Assembly (NCBI GenBank): GCA_003991915.1
Contig: RQTK01000088.1
Span: forward strand, 330,048 to 394,047
Direction: 5' to 3'
DNA length: 64,000 bases
Origin: Elysia chlorotica
Taxonomy: Eukaryota > Mollusca > Gastropoda > Plakobranchidae
Position numbers and translations under genes: made by a program. Positions 23,136-36,702 of the stretch are shown here, one piece after another. A model generated the notes under the pieces. It had not been told where the DNA came from, ran no database searches, and worked only from the letters and a program-made list of their open reading frames with translations. Numbering within the stretch: position 1 is the stretch's first letter; every line of letters begins with the position of its first letter.

Positions 23136-23171
<36 letters not shown>

Positions 23172-25664
23172 GAGAAGTTTGGATAAGGCCAGGGAGATAA
23201 AAGAATGAGATTTAAATGTGAAATATGAACAGAGAAATAGAAATGTGTAGGTGTAAATGGAGCAACATATCTTTTCCTCAGTTGGCTCTAGATAGTATTT
23301 TACAAGTACAAAAACGAAAATGAAACGTTTCTCAAAGCTACGTAGAAATCGAAAATAAGAATGATTGATCACAATATATATCTCGGAAAATTATTATATG
23401 TATATGCTATATAGATACGTGTAGATCAAGATGTAAAGTAAAGGTTGAACAAAAAAGCATGACGGTATACTGTTGTTACTTAAACTTGGACTAAAACATT
23501 AATGTGATGAGATCTCGTCTCGAGCGAGGAAATTCAGAAGCATTGTAGGGAGAGAGAAAGAAAGAAAGAAAAAAGAAAACTTTATTTAAGAAAGCACTTT
23601 AAAGGGCTTTCAGTCAGGCATTGAATGATTGTGACAACCTCTTCTAACGCAAATGTCAATAAACAGAGAATAGGAGGGAGGTTAAAGGCGGGGATGGCGG
23701 GTGTTAGAAGTGTAAGCAATAAAAACTAAAAAATGCCACAAACGGGACATCGATTGTCTCCAAAGGGTAGACGCTGGACCCATAGAATGTTGTGAGCGAT
23801 GTTCCCTAACCTAAGTGTTCTGTTCCTAAGTAGGTCCATCTGACCTGCCCGCCCCTTTGTGTATGTCAGCATGTCCAGGTCCGGGCGTCAGTGATCTATG
23901 CCAGGTCTGGGCGCAAGAATCTGCCCGGAACTGCAGTCAGGGATGCTATTAGTTACAAAACAAAGAAATGCACTAGCTGTTTCACTACATCTGCATTTGG
24001 CGTGATCGACAGAGGAGAGGTACAAGGCGCCACGGAAACATTATTTTTTTTCATCTGGAGGGAAAAGTGGCGAGGTGATAAATGTCTATCTTTGAATTTA
24101 CTATACACATCGGCCCCACCACTTTCCTCCATCCAATAATATAATTATTTTAATTAAAGAGAAATATAGAAAAATAGAGATGTGTAACTATAACACCCGC
24201 TCACACATGTTTGTCAAAGAATATTTTTCATATTGACTTATTTCTGGTAAATAGTTATAGATATATAAATACTAAGATATTGATTATACGTTCTTTTTAT
24301 GCATAACTTTACCATGAGATAATACTATGACGTATCTGCTTGTTGAACATTTCTCATGTCATTCCAACAGGGCGAAATAACTTTTTGAGAAAACCTCATT
24401 CCCTATAGCCAGAGTCTTCCATCACGCTGGGCAGTCTTTCAAGCATCGCTTTTACTTGATTACACTTGCAGTGAATTTGATCCTAAATAACCAAATAGTC
24501 TCAGTAAAATAATTTGATTTGCGTGTCTGCTTGTAGATATGTGTACAAACGGTGCAGTGAATCCGACACCACCTAAATGCTGAGCATACAAAAACCCAAA
24601 TATCGTAGCGAAAACTGATGATAGAAAAAAAAACACGATGGGAACGCCGGCGATGGAAGAAGACCAAATTCAAGCTGATATCAAATTCTAGGCTCGGAAT
24701 CGCCAATCGATCATATCTTATTTCCAAACTCTACAAAACAGAAAGTGGAGAAGGGCCCGTATGCATTATAGGAAAACCCAATACACTTTTCTTGCTTATT
24801 ACTCCCCCCCCCCCTTTCTCTTTTTTTCTCTTTTCATATCGAGCCGAAGCGAAGTGGCGAGTAACAGAGCAACAAGAGAAGCAAATGGACGTGTCTCGAT
24901 AATATGTCTTTGTAACGGAGAATTTACAACACAATATTCCTGTAGATGGAGCCGGGCCCGCTTGTAGCAGATCCACGAAGAAAATCGATTTCTAATCAAA
25001 ACCTAGAACCTACCCGGGTGTCTACCGACCACAGAAGAGCCAAAATGCCCCGCGCTGTAAAGAGGAGTGTGATTGGGGTGGGATAGATGGGGGGCGGGGC
25101 AGCACCATGAGTCACAAAGGCTTTTAATAAGAAAACGTTTCGAGCCCGGGGTAGGTTGTGGCGGGATAAACTCGTGTTATGTAATATGTTATGTATAAGA
25201 TGTCATAGAGAGATGGAGGGCCCACGCATGGCACGCAAGACCCTATAATATTGAAATTATTGTTGAAATTCACACTATGGCATTAGTTCTAAGAGTCATA
25301 GACCATTTAATCGAGAGATGGGCGATCGAAGATAACAGCGTTCACTGTTTACATCTCTGGTTGACGTTAGAGTTTTATTTTTAGTTACATCACGAATAGG
25401 TACCAGCTAAATATTTTTTCTTCTTATAGGTGGAGAATCATGTAGCAATAGCCGCCGTACCTGTACATTTATAACCACTCGATATAAATTAGTAGCGCAA
25501 AGTGAAAGTTCTCGCCGTAACATCCCATCCAAATAGACCAGAAGGGCAAGATGTGTCTCAACTGTCTAGCCCTCTTCTTAAAACACCAGTATTGCAAACT
25601 TTAAGTTCGATATCCTACTATGCCTAAAAGACAGGGGAATAGCCTTTAAGCTATAGATAGAAAA

Positions 25665-26348
25665 TAGCAAAACACTATCCCATCTCTCAGTGTAGACGCT
25701 GTACACATACATCTGAAAAAAAAATCTAACGTAAAACTAGGAGAAGCGCTAACGTCTCTCTCGCAAAGTGACGCAATTAGGAAAAACCAAATAAGATGGC
25801 AAGAGATTTCCCGAAAGAAGAACGTGTCCCAACGAACAAAATCTATAATTCCTTTTCCATAAAATTCCTAGGCTGAGAAGGCGATAGACCTAATTCTCGT
25901 CGGACCACTAAATCTTCCTCTAACTACAAACATTTCAAGCTTTCAAATGGCGTTCACTGTGATAAACTTAACTATCCTCGAATAGGACCCCCTTGGGGAA
26001 CTTGTGGGACCCTAAAGGTTTAAAACCAGGAGACCCGCATTCCATTCACAGACATATTGGGCGAGTAAGAAGATTGCATCCCTTTTCTAAACAAAGATGA
26101 GTTTTAAATCCTCTGAGAGTAAAGACAATTTTACCGGGTTTTTTTTTTCAAGACCAGATTTACTAAAATCAATCAAGAACATTAAATTCGATCCTCATTG
26201 CCAAATTGCATTCTATGGTTGGAATTTTTTGTAAAGAGGAAGAAACTCTACGTAACACAGTACAACCAATGCTTACATGTGTGCCTGTCTATACTTCCTT
26301 CATCTCGTCATCTAGAGATATGTCTGTCTGTCTGTCTGGCATCCATCC

Positions 26349-26402
<54 letters not shown>

Positions 26403-26546
26403 ATATCTATCTATATATCTATCTATCTATTTATCTATCTATCTATCTACCTATCTATCTACCTATCTACCTATCTACCTATCTACCTATCCATCCATCC
26501 ATCCATCCATCCATCCATCTATCTATCTATCTATCTATTTATCTAT

Positions 26547-26578
<32 letters not shown>

Positions 26579-26586
26579 TTATCTAT

Positions 26587-26667
<81 letters not shown>

Positions 26668-27355
26668 GAATAGATAGAAAAAAGAAAAACACTATCCCAT
26701 CTCTCAGTCTAGATGATGTACACATACATCTGGAAAAAATCTAACGTAAAACTAGGAGAAGCGCTAAGGTCTCTCTCGCAAAGTAACGCAATTAGGAAAA
26801 ACCAAATAAGACGGCAAGGGATTTCCCGAAAGAAGAACGTGTCCCAACGAACAAAATCTATAATTCCTTTTCTATAAAATTCCTAGAGTGAAAAGGCGAT
26901 AGACCTAGTTCTCGTCGGACCACTAAATCTTCCTCTAGACTCAAACATTTTAAGCCTGGAAAGGGCATTCACTGTGATAAACTTAGCTATCTTCGAATAG
27001 GACCCCCTTGAGGAACTTGTGGGACCCTAAAGGCTTAAAACCAGGAGACCCGCATTCCATTCACAGAAATATTGGGCCAGTAAGAAGATTGCATCCCTTT
27101 TCTAAAAAAAAGATGAGTTTTAAATCCTCTGAGAGTAAAGACAATTTTACCGATGTTTTTCCAGACCAGATTTACTAAAAATCAATCAAGAACATTTCGT
27201 TCCCCATTGCCAAATTCCAGTCTATGGTTGGAATTTTTTGTAAAGAGGAAGAAACTCTACGTAACACAGTACAAACAATGCTTACATGTCTGCCAATCTA
27301 TATTCCCCTCATCTAGACATCTGCCTGCCTGCCTGTCGGTCTGTCTGTCTGTCGA
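25665..27355. repeat. ~1-kb direct duplication around a CTAT tract
   Basis: Copy A (about 25665-26340) and copy B (about 26673-27355) align along almost their full length. Both begin with AACACTATCCCATCTCTCAG and end in CTGT repeats. The 330-bp CTAT microsatellite separates them. By eye they differ at roughly one base in fifteen, with small indels. No coding potential was recognised in either copy. Confidence 0.85.
26341..26667. repeat. (CTAT)n microsatellite, about 330 bp
   Basis: Nearly pure CTAT repeats are broken by CTAC, CCAT and TTAT variant blocks, which indicates several rounds of expansion. All reading frames through it are artefacts. Confidence 0.97.
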
Positions 27356-27369
27356 TAATTTGCTCTAAT

Positions 27370-27444
27370 GAACTTTCTTACTCTATTTCTCCCTCTCTCC
27401 CCTCTCTCTCATTCTCTCTCTCTTACTCTCTCTCTCTCTCTCTC

Positions 27445-27515
<71 letters not shown>

Positions 27516-27575
27516 CCTCTCTCTCTCTCTCTCTCTATCCCCTCTCTCTCTCGATATCTATCTATCTATCTATCT
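27370..27575. repeat. (CT)n then (CTAT)n microsatellite
   Basis: A CT tract interrupted by TATCCC blocks ends in six CTAT units. Confidence 0.95.
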
Positions 27576-27937
27576 CCACCCCCTCACCCTCGCTCCTGTT
27601 TCCTTTCTTAGGTCTGACTTTTCCACCGGTAATTACCCCCCGGTTTGTGTTGTCGAGCCGCCACCTCGTTTCCCACCTTCATTTTAATAAAGCATCGTAC
27701 CCTATATCTGGGACATACATCTCTGCCGCCAGTCTGAGTCTCTATCGAAGATGCTTTCAGCGAGATCGATTTCAATTTGTGGCTGATGAGCACCATTATG
27801 GTGATCATCAAGATGGCCATCTCATCAAAGTTCTTTAACTCCCTGTGCAGCAGCTGCGTCGGTAATCATCGTTAGGCGCAGGGAGGCATGGGCCTCTGGG
27901 AGAACGGAGGAAATGGGCCTAGGAGAGGGCGAGAGAT

Positions 27938-27971
<34 letters not shown>

Positions 27972-28106
27972 TCGGATAGACAGGCAGAGAAATAAAATAT
28001 AGAGGCAGACAAAGAAGAGAGGAATAAATAAGGTAATAAACAAAGTGGTAGGGAGAGAAGCAAAGGGAGAGAGACAGAGACAGAGATAAGTGCGTTGTGA
28101 AAGAGA

Positions 28107-28107
28107 A

Positions 28108-28144
<37 letters not shown>
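28107..28144. repeat. (GA)n microsatellite
   Basis: A pure GA tract; a shorter one lies at 27942-27968. Confidence 0.95.
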
Positions 28145-28147
<3 letters not shown>

Positions 28148-28879
28148 GAGGGTGTGGATCAGTATTCGGTACAATGTATCCCCCCCCCCCCTTTTTTTTT
28201 TTTACACATATTTACGATATCTACCAATTCATTGTGATGGCTGCACCAGGAATCACATGCAAGTGCACGTGTCTTTCTAACCAACGGAGAATTGCTAGTA
28301 TGTACGAATACATAATAGATACGGTCTAATGTAACTAAATGAAGAGTTAAACATAATACAGAGACACACGCTTTCGTTTCAAAGGATAGACACTGACTTA
28401 TGTAACTAAATGAAGAGTTCAACGTCATACAAGTCTCAAAGGTTTGAAATATGCTTGAAAGTATAATGGGAGCCTTAAAACGTATAAAGCTACAATTAAA
28501 AGAAATTGCAGCATAAATTATGTATTTGAAGCACAAGTTGATAAAATGTTATTTATTTTGCTTTTCCTTTAACTACAGAAAAACAGTTAATTATTTCAAC
28601 ATTGTATTTAGGAAAGATAGTTTAAAAAATGCGCTCAATAATCGATGTAAGTGTAGAAGTTCCATTTTTATTTGCCCACAGATAATACGAGATAAAAAAA
28701 AAAACGCCCAATTACACACTGTTTCATCAGAATTGGGCATATTTTTAGTGAATTTCCTTTAATTAAAATTCTCTGCGCTGATCGATAGCTTAAAGCCTGA
28801 GGGGCCACTGGGTTAGATAAGATTAGATAAAAATGTATTTTCGAATTTAAATTGAAAGAAAATTAAAATAGCTTCTCTC

Positions 28880-29105
28880 GTGAGGCTTGAAGTGCGCGCG
28901 CCGGGTGAAAGGTTCATTTCCGGCAGGAGATTCACGGCGCAGTCAACGAGCGTTGAACGAGGAGTTCTACGAGGCTCTCTGGAGTCTCTACGCCTCGAGT
29001 GGCAGCACGGCAGCCTGGGAAGCCTGGGAGACTGGCAGGCTTTTGTGCCTGGGCCCCGCTCTCAATTACACCAGATAATCTAATGCTGACTAGTCGGGTG
29101 AGTGC
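28880..29105 (+). other. GC-rich block ending in a plus-strand donor-like site
   Basis: A ~200-bp GC-rich island in AT-rich intron has an acceptor-like TTTCCGGCAG/GAG at the left and a strong donor TAGTCGG/GTGAGTGC at 29097. All three frames stop before the donor, so a coding exon is unlikely. It could be a non-coding antisense exon or a regulatory element. Confidence 0.3.
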
Positions 29106-29154
29106 AACAGTTCACCACTGTTGGTGGAGGAGGGGGGAGGGACAGGGGAGAGAT

Positions 29155-29180
29155 ATCGAGAGAGAGAGAGAGAGAGGGGG

Positions 29181-29225
<45 letters not shown>

Positions 29226-29230
29226 GGGGG
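29155..29230. repeat. (GA)n microsatellite
   Basis: Two GA runs separated by GGGGGGG. Confidence 0.95.
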
Positions 29231-29594
29231 GAGGGGGAAGATAAGGATATAGAAATAGTAGAGAGAAACAAATTGAAATTAAAGTTGATCCGCTGTTTCT
29301 ATAGGAGTTTATCCTACTCAATAACTGATACAACGACCATTATTTTATGTAAGTTCAAAATAAGAATTAAAGCGTCAGCTACCAGACTGGATGAGTACGT
29401 GTAATGATTATAATAATTTAACTTTGATACGATAATATAACATTTTACTAAAAAGTTTAGCCGTTTACACAAACAAAAATTCTTCCCGTTAATGCATAGA
29501 TACAAATCTTGAAATAATTCGCCACCAACCAAGTTTTAAGTAACCACCAAAAAGAAGCTCCCCAAAGAGGGAGAGAGTGAGACAGAAAGAATAT

Positions 29595-29597
<3 letters not shown>

Positions 29598-29640
<43 letters not shown>

Positions 29641-29702
29641 CAGATAGACAGACAGACAGACACAGACACACAGAGCGAGAGAGATAGAGAGAGAGAGAGA
29701 GA
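29598..29702. repeat. (GA)n/(GACA)n microsatellite
   Basis: A GA run passes into GACAGACA units and back to GA. Confidence 0.95.
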
Positions 29703-29965
29703 AGATACAAAGAGGGAGACAGTAATATTAATGGTTTTTAATGAAAATCCTATACGGCGACGTGACATCTTAGCGGAATAATACTGGTTTGTTCAGACCC
29801 AAACAGTAGTAGATAAAAAACAGGTGATAGAACACGTAACCTTTCGATTACAATAAGCGCGCGTTCGGTGTGGAAAAAACGTACGGATAGCCTTTAGCTG
29901 CTACTTGTATTTAATACTGCGAGCCACATATGCTCTCTATGTTACCAAAATAATGATACACGAAG

Positions 29966-30220
29966 TTGAGTTGGGTTAGTTAAACGTCTAACATCACCAC
30001 TATATGGGCTATATTGCGGACGTATCCCATGACTGAAGTCTGGCAATTGTATGTGCCGCCACACGCGGGGCAGGGCAGGAACACTATGACTCCTGTCTCA
30101 GCCGGTTACATTAAACTGACACCGATCCAGCCAATAGGAAGCGAAATCGCCAGGGCTCGAACCACGGACCTTTTGCGTCGGAAGCCGATGATCTGCCCCA
30201 GGGCCACCGCGCTCCCTACG
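29966..30220 (-). mobile_element. tRNA-derived SINE, near full length
   Basis: Read on the minus strand, it has a tRNA-like head (GGTAGAACATCGG-like A-box region, then a GGTTCGAGCCC B box). Next come the body with GCCCCGCGTGTGGCGGCACA and the tail TTAACTAACCCAACTCA. It is about 255 bp long. Pol III transcription and mobilisation by a partner LINE are family knowledge. No LINE coding sequence was seen in the window. Confidence 0.7.
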
Positions 30221-31394
30221 CTACACAGAAATTCCTGTCATTACATATATTTTTGCATTCAAAATCTCGTCGTGGTGAGTTGGCTCAAGAGCAAAACAAA
30301 TTAGCAATTGACCGATTTCAAAATGCAAAATCGATACAATCGATAAATTCCGTTTTAACTGAGGATTTCAAAACTGCAGCTACGCGCCCATCCCCTAAGC
30401 GATATCTAAATGGCCTGATGTGCCAAGAGTAGAGTGCTCGCAAATACTGGTCGGTTAAACGAAATTTGAAATTGAAATGAGTATAATTATAGAGCTGACT
30501 AGAATCGAACAATTGTTGGTCTTTAAAAGACTATGCTGGAAGCTCCCTGATGTAATAAAGTGGTCTTTTTTCTTTACACAGGCTTCTATGGGTTGCAAGT
30601 TTGTGTTTTGCTTGCTTTCATGTTGTTGTTGCTTTATTGTTTGGGTGGGTTGTTGTTTTTTTAGTAGTAAATGACGTATTATGTTTATTTCCATATGGAT
30701 GTGCTCCGAAAAAAAGACAGGATGGGGAAGAACATTAACGTAAGCTAACAAAACAAAGCTTTTAGAGTAATAGTTCATTATGCATATCGATTAAAAGAAA
30801 CAGGCATGGGTGGGCGGGGCGGTGCAAGTAAGAGTCAGAAAGAAAAAGGAAGAGATTGGGAGTGAAGTAAAATTGTGGAATGAGCAAAATTTGACACCAA
30901 TTATCATAGCATGTTGTTCTTGACACTAATTGTGCTTTATTGACGAAAAGTAAGATCATAAATGAGTATTGAAAGAAAAATCGGTAACCTACAAACTTCC
31001 ACAATTTGCGGTTTTCCCCCCTAAATTTCCAATGTAATATCAACATGTCCCCACCTTTTCTCAAGACTATGTCGCATGAAACATACACGTTACGTGACTA
31101 TTTTTGGGGGCAAGGAGAAAAGGAGAGCGGGGCCGCCTCAAATCTTTCCTTCAATGTGAAATTACACACAAACCAAAGACTGTTTGTCCGTATTGACCGT
31201 ATTTCCAATAACACGGGTGGTGGTATACAATTCAGTAATAGTGAGCAGAATAAACACAGCAAGGTCTAGATCTACTGTCTACATGGCCGGTGAATGATAA
31301 GTCCCGCTTTCATTAATCCCGTACTAATGATATGCAGTTTGGATTTCTCCCTCCCTGGTAGTCTTGTAGTTGGTACAGCCACAGCGTGCAAACT

Positions 31395-31460
31395 TGCGGG
31401 ACAGATGGCGTGGTCCCCGGATTAGCCGGAAGTTGGTTGCTATGGCCAATGGTCAGGTAG
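31395..31460. promoter_or_regulatory. Candidate regulatory cluster: ETS-like, RFX-like and CCAAT motifs
   Basis: Within 66 bp lie AGCCGGAAGTTGG (ETS-like), GTTGCTATGGCC (resembling an RFX X-box) and an overlapping CCAAT, in GC-rich sequence inside the 26 kb intron. Function is inference from motif resemblance. Confidence 0.25.
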
Positions 31461-31489
31461 TGGGGAGAACTATTGATAAATACACCGCT

Positions 31490-32165
31490 CTGATGAAGCG
31501 CAGGCGATGCCCGACTTCTGAGACGTATTAATGAAATGTAGGATTTAAATTAGGGGTCTATTCTACTTTTGACGTTGAGTTAGTTTAACGTCAAATGTCA
31601 GCACTATGGAGGATATTATATCGCCTAGATGAAGCGCAGGCAATGTTTGTCTTCTGAGACATATTAATGAAAGGCAGGATTTAAATTAGGAGTCAGTTCT
31701 ATTTTTTTCGCGAAAGTTAGTTTAACGTCCAACGGCTATATATACACCGCCCCGATGAAGCGGAGTCGATGTATGAATTAAATTTGAAATCTTTCTATTT
31801 TTAGCTTGAGTTAGTTTAACGTCCAAAGTCAGTTCAAAATAGGCTATATTGAGTGATGTTTGACAATTTTACGTGCTGCCACACTCGAGACAGGGCGAGG
31901 AAACCTGGAATCTTTTCCGTTCGCATCATACTGATAACGAACCAAACAGTTACACGGGACGAAATCAGACAAATAATATTTGACTAATCGTAGGATTCGA
32001 ACCGCGGACCTACAGAGCTGGAGACAATTGCCCTACCAATTAAGCCAGTTTGCAAAAAAAAAAAAAAAAAAAAAAAACGAGGCAGAGGCGATGTTTCTAT
32101 CCTGGGACAAATTAATGACAGGCGGGATCTAATTTTAAATTAGGAGTCTACTCTATCTTTTTTTT
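31490..32165. repeat. Compound tandem repeat (~130 bp unit) carrying a SINE tail
   Basis: The motif GATGAAGCGCAGGC followed by TATTAATGAAA and GGATTTAAATTAGG recurs near 31492, 31624, 31751 (short) and 32080. Each unit also carries the 3' tail of the dispersed SINE (GAGTTAGTTTAACGTC). The copy between 31806 and 32052 has a nearly complete SINE, so the third interval is about 330 bp instead of ~130. Confidence 0.7.
31806..32052 (-). mobile_element. tRNA-derived SINE inside a compound repeat
   Basis: It runs from GAGTTAGTTTAACGTCCAAA to a head with GGATTCGAACCGCGGACCTA and CCCTACCAATTAAGCCAGTT, the reverse complements of clear B-box and A-box sequences. An A run at 32057-32078 follows. Confidence 0.65.
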
Positions 32166-35100
32166 TCTGTAGTTTTGTGTGAAAGTCGCTGGCACTCAAT
32201 GCATCTTAATATAATTATACTTACAACAAAATTCAACGTTAATCGAGTACATTCAACCTATTTCGGGATACGTATTTTCCATAATCAATTTAAAAAAAAA
32301 GGAAATTACTTTCCGTGAGAGTAATGATCCGCAGAAATATGAATGCTAGTAAGTATTGGAGGGCTACAAATAATTCAGTCCCCACCCCCTCTCCAGAAAA
32401 GGGCGGCATACGTGAAGATTATGTTATATAGAAACATAGGTCTTAATATGAATTTTGGAGTAAAACTGATGATGGGTGTGTTATTTATGGAAGATAGCAA
32501 ACAACAGCCCAACTACGCATTCCTGTTTATCCAAAATAAATGCAACATTCGACCTGGAACAGCCAAGTGTGGTTTATAAAGAAGACGCTCGGGGTAATGG
32601 CCACAGGAGTGTAGCTTACAGTATCCATGTCTATGTCAAAGAAAATTGAGACAAATGGTGTATGCGCATGCCCTGTGCCGTCTCTCACTGCTGCAAGACG
32701 CTCTTGTGTTCATGGAATTGTCTTTTCTTAATAATAATTACAAAGGTTTTTGCAGTTTGTTTATTTATTGTTGTATAGATAACAAGCTGCAAAACCCTTT
32801 GTTATTTGGTGATCATACAGCCTCTGAAACAAAGCTATCAATAATTAGTATTCTGAAAAGAGAATGAAAAAACGTCTTTGACTTAACAACAATCGATAAG
32901 AAGGTTTGCTGAAGTAATTAGGGAACTAGGGCTGGTTTCACTTAGCTACGGCTCTGCATGGCTTGGGTCTAATTGGACAGAAGCCTGACAAGAATTGAGA
33001 TCGATTTAGCCACATAGCTGTGAAAAATAGATTTAAAAGGGTGCATGTTTAAAGATAAAAATCAAATGAATACAATCATATAGAACTCAAGCGGGAATTT
33101 TAGTCTAAAACACTGAAACAACCAAATTTTTTTTAGATAGTAGAAGAATTTGGAAAAAAAATTATAAATAAAATATTCCAAGAAATGTCCTTTAGGACGT
33201 GTCATCAAAGTCAATATTTTTTAAGAAGCCGAGAAAAGCAACGTCACCTTTAATCGATAAACACCACCTCGTTTCAGAATATGATGGTCCAAAGAATAAA
33301 AAGCTATTGGAACATTTACTCAACGCTCAAAAACTAGATAATACGATATGCGATTTGTTCATGGAAGGCAAGGCATGAAATTCATCCGACAGATCGAGAA
33401 CGTGGGATGGTGATATTTGATATTCAGGTGCCAGAGGAAGCCGTTGAAAAGAACAACGTAAACAATCAAGAAAATATCCATAATGGTACAAGGACTTGTC
33501 CACAGAGCATGGTTTGTCGGAAATTAATTTGGTTAACCGAGAAGAACAAATCCCACAAGCTTCCCTTAGTTTTTAAATGGCTAACACTAACCTGAATTAG
33601 CTTATAAATATCCAACATTTTTGTACAAATATTAAAGCGTAAGCAAATAATAATGGCAAAGAGGCAGAGGATAAAATCTGAGCTGAAGAAAACGGGTAAA
33701 GTAGACAGAGGGAGGTAGCGCACGTGCCGAGTGCCAATGCTGTAGCCTGCATACCCTGAGGCGGTTCGTGACGAGGAGAATAGACAGGCGCTGTTAAGTC
33801 ATCACTAGAGAGGCGTGCAGTACTGGGGGTCCTTGGGTCCTTGTTCCCTGGACCTAAACAAGCCCTCTTTATCCGCCCAGACCCGATGGTGTTGTTCTTG
33901 GGGGAAAAGCTCGACCAGCGCTGCTGTTTCTCCTGCCAGCATCGAGAGCACATCTTTTAAAAACCCTTGCGCGAGAAATATGACTGAATAATTCAATGAG
34001 GGTTTCTAAGGGAGCCCATCAAAATGCCACAACTCCTCCGAAAGCAGGCTAAAAACAATACCCAAGCCCAAACACGGAAAGCCGAGACAGTTTAAACAGG
34101 AGACGCGCCATAAAAGAAATATTAAGTTGAAAATCTAAGAATCGGACATGGACAATGGGATTTCTGTAATTTCTTATTGATTTTCGCCCCTCTTCAAAAT
34201 GTCCAGCATACGAATGAATAGAAATATCAGGAAAGACAGCAAGGCTCTGAAACATAATTATTGACGTAGCGCAAGGCATAATCTTGGGTCCGTAAGCACA
34301 ACATTGTAGCTTATGATGACTCGTTGTAAGCCTTCTTATTCGCATGCTCATACGAAGAGTTGGAAGGTACCGTCATGTTGTACTAACGTACGCCCTAGAA
34401 CTGCAACTGCCCACTTGTTTTTAACATAAAATCTGGAAAAACTAAGAAATAAGTTGTTTGTTGTTGTTGTTGGTGGCGGTGTTGTTCTTGTCGTTGTTGT
34501 TGTTGTTGTTTTTACAAATTGCACCTCACATACATATTGATGAGCCGTAGGATAGACGGAAACTCGATATCATGAAGACGGCAAAAAGATCTAAAGATTA
34601 TTTCTGTTTAAAGTTGTCTATGAAAAAGAGAGAGTTCCACGGTGGAATGAACAAAAGACAGCATTAGCTTTTCAAAGAGCAGTCAATGATAGAAGTAAAA
34701 AAGAAAAGACTTTGGTCTAATGACAAAAAAGCATGATATGAGGAAAATTTCTCTAGGGAGTTGTCATATCAGCAACAACAAAAAACCCGATCTGAATGAA
34801 TGTAATTATTACTTTTGTAATGCGAACTAAGCAAATCAACATAGAGCCGAGTCTTCAGCCCTGCTCTGTCATTTGAACTTCCCATCTGTAGGCGCCCACG
34901 CCCTGTGGTTTCTGTGGGGAATCGATCCGCTTGTCCAACAACTCCCATCAAAGGCTCGTTTTCTCAAGCCCAGCGAGCCAGCAATCTCCGGTGCAATGCT
35001 CTTCAGAGTTCACGACAGTACGAGAAGGTAGACTCATCAGAATGGTTTCGAAAACACGCCATCTACGCTATAATGTAAGGTAATTATGCTTTGGTTACTT

Positions 35101-35545
35101 AGCTCTTCACAAAATGTTTTGCTTCTCAGAACCATCTCAAAATCAAATCCGAAACACTGTATTTTGCAAAGTGCAGAGCCGAGAAGTCTTTTAAAAACCA
35201 GGTCCTGTGTGGATTTTATTTGCACACTAGGTGCAAAAAAACAACTTCAGAGTGTCTAACTTATTCTAAATTCTTGCTGCCTTTTATTCAGTTCTTTAAG
35301 TTTGACATAAAAAATGTTCACATTTGATCCAAATGTACTGGCCCAGCCCTCCGAAAAAACAAGAGGGACATTTTTTGAGGCGCCAACGCTGTTTGTCGTT
35401 TGTTTGTTTTTTTGCTCAAAGCTATTGATGTCGGGCTGGAAAGAAAAATTATACTTGAAAGTTATCTCGCACGCGTTGTCTCATTTACACAAAGTAAAAG
35501 CACATAAAGGGAGGGAGCGAGAGAGAAACAGACAGACAGACAAAG

Positions 35546-35546
<1 letters not shown>

Positions 35547-35605
<59 letters not shown>

Positions 35606-35615
35606 GAGAGAGAGA
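35547..35615. repeat. (GA)n microsatellite
   Basis: A pure GA tract of about 28 units with an imperfect tail. Confidence 0.97.
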
Positions 35616-36702
35616 AAAAGAAAGAGGGGGGGGGAGGACAGACAGCTAAGTATTATCTTAATATTCATGTACGAAGACGGCAGAGATGGGGGGCTCGACC
35701 CTAAAACCTTGCTACGCTCCGTTTATACAGAGCGCCAACGCAGCCATTCAAATAGAGAACGAACGCGAACAAGGATAAGCGCGTATGGCTTTCGATGTGG
35801 ATCGTCATGTTCTTGTTGTGGGAGTTCAAATTTGGTCATTTGTTCATTTTGGAATCATGGCACAGAAAGAGTAAGACACGGAGGAAATTAAAGCTCTCAT
35901 AATATCGTGAGTCCATTATATATTTCTTTCAGGGCTAAAATTGTGTCATTATAAAGACTGCTGAAGTGAAATGTATAACGTGTTTGATTAATGAATTGGT
36001 TAACACAGCTAGGTTATTTTCTTTTCAAGTTCCATACAATTGTAGAAACAGGCAAAATAAATTTCAACCACATACATGTCAGTCCAATTTTCTCTCCAAC
36101 TCGCCTACAAGTTTCTATTTTCGGAAATGATGCAAGGGATCGTCATAGCTGATCGGTTGAGGCGGTTATTCACGTTCGCCATCGCACTCTATTAGAACGG
36201 TTCTTCTTTAAAATGACTCAACCATTCCAAGACGAAAAACAGACCATATGACCTGCCCACTGCACTATCCTGCCACCTGAGAAGACAAAGGGAACGCGAT
36301 TAGTCTCTATAAATATCTAAACAACCACACAAAAGCCAGCAGAAAGTAACAATACATTTTAAACCACCACAAAGGACTGGCAGCGCGCCGAAGTCATTAG
36401 CATTATAAAGCTTAGAAAAGATTCATTCGACAGACATTTAAAGGCTTCTTCTGCTCAGAAGAATCATAATTATGTGGAGCCAACTAATACACCATTATCT
36501 AGATCAATCTAGTGCTGGCGTCTCTATGTGTGCAATAGTCTCAGGAGGTGTCAATAAGTTTTACACTTGAAAGTACTAATAATTTGAAGAAGAAAAAGAG
36601 GAAAGTTGAGCATAATGTCAAACGTCACCACTATATAGGCTATTTTGATCCACCGTAGGTTCCTTACCGCGAACTTTCCTATCTGGAGAACACCGCTCTA
36701 CC

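Noticed and set aside
26198-26677. Long Tyr/Leu/Ser repeat frames
   Set aside because: They are read-outs of the CTAT microsatellite.
33700-33953. Minus-strand frame with a CAG acceptor-like start and NNTI peptide resembling part of PTB1
   Set aside because: In the phase needed between coding exons 1 and 2 it hits a stop, and those exons join well without it. The similarity to the PTB1 exon is only about 17 of 19 bases.
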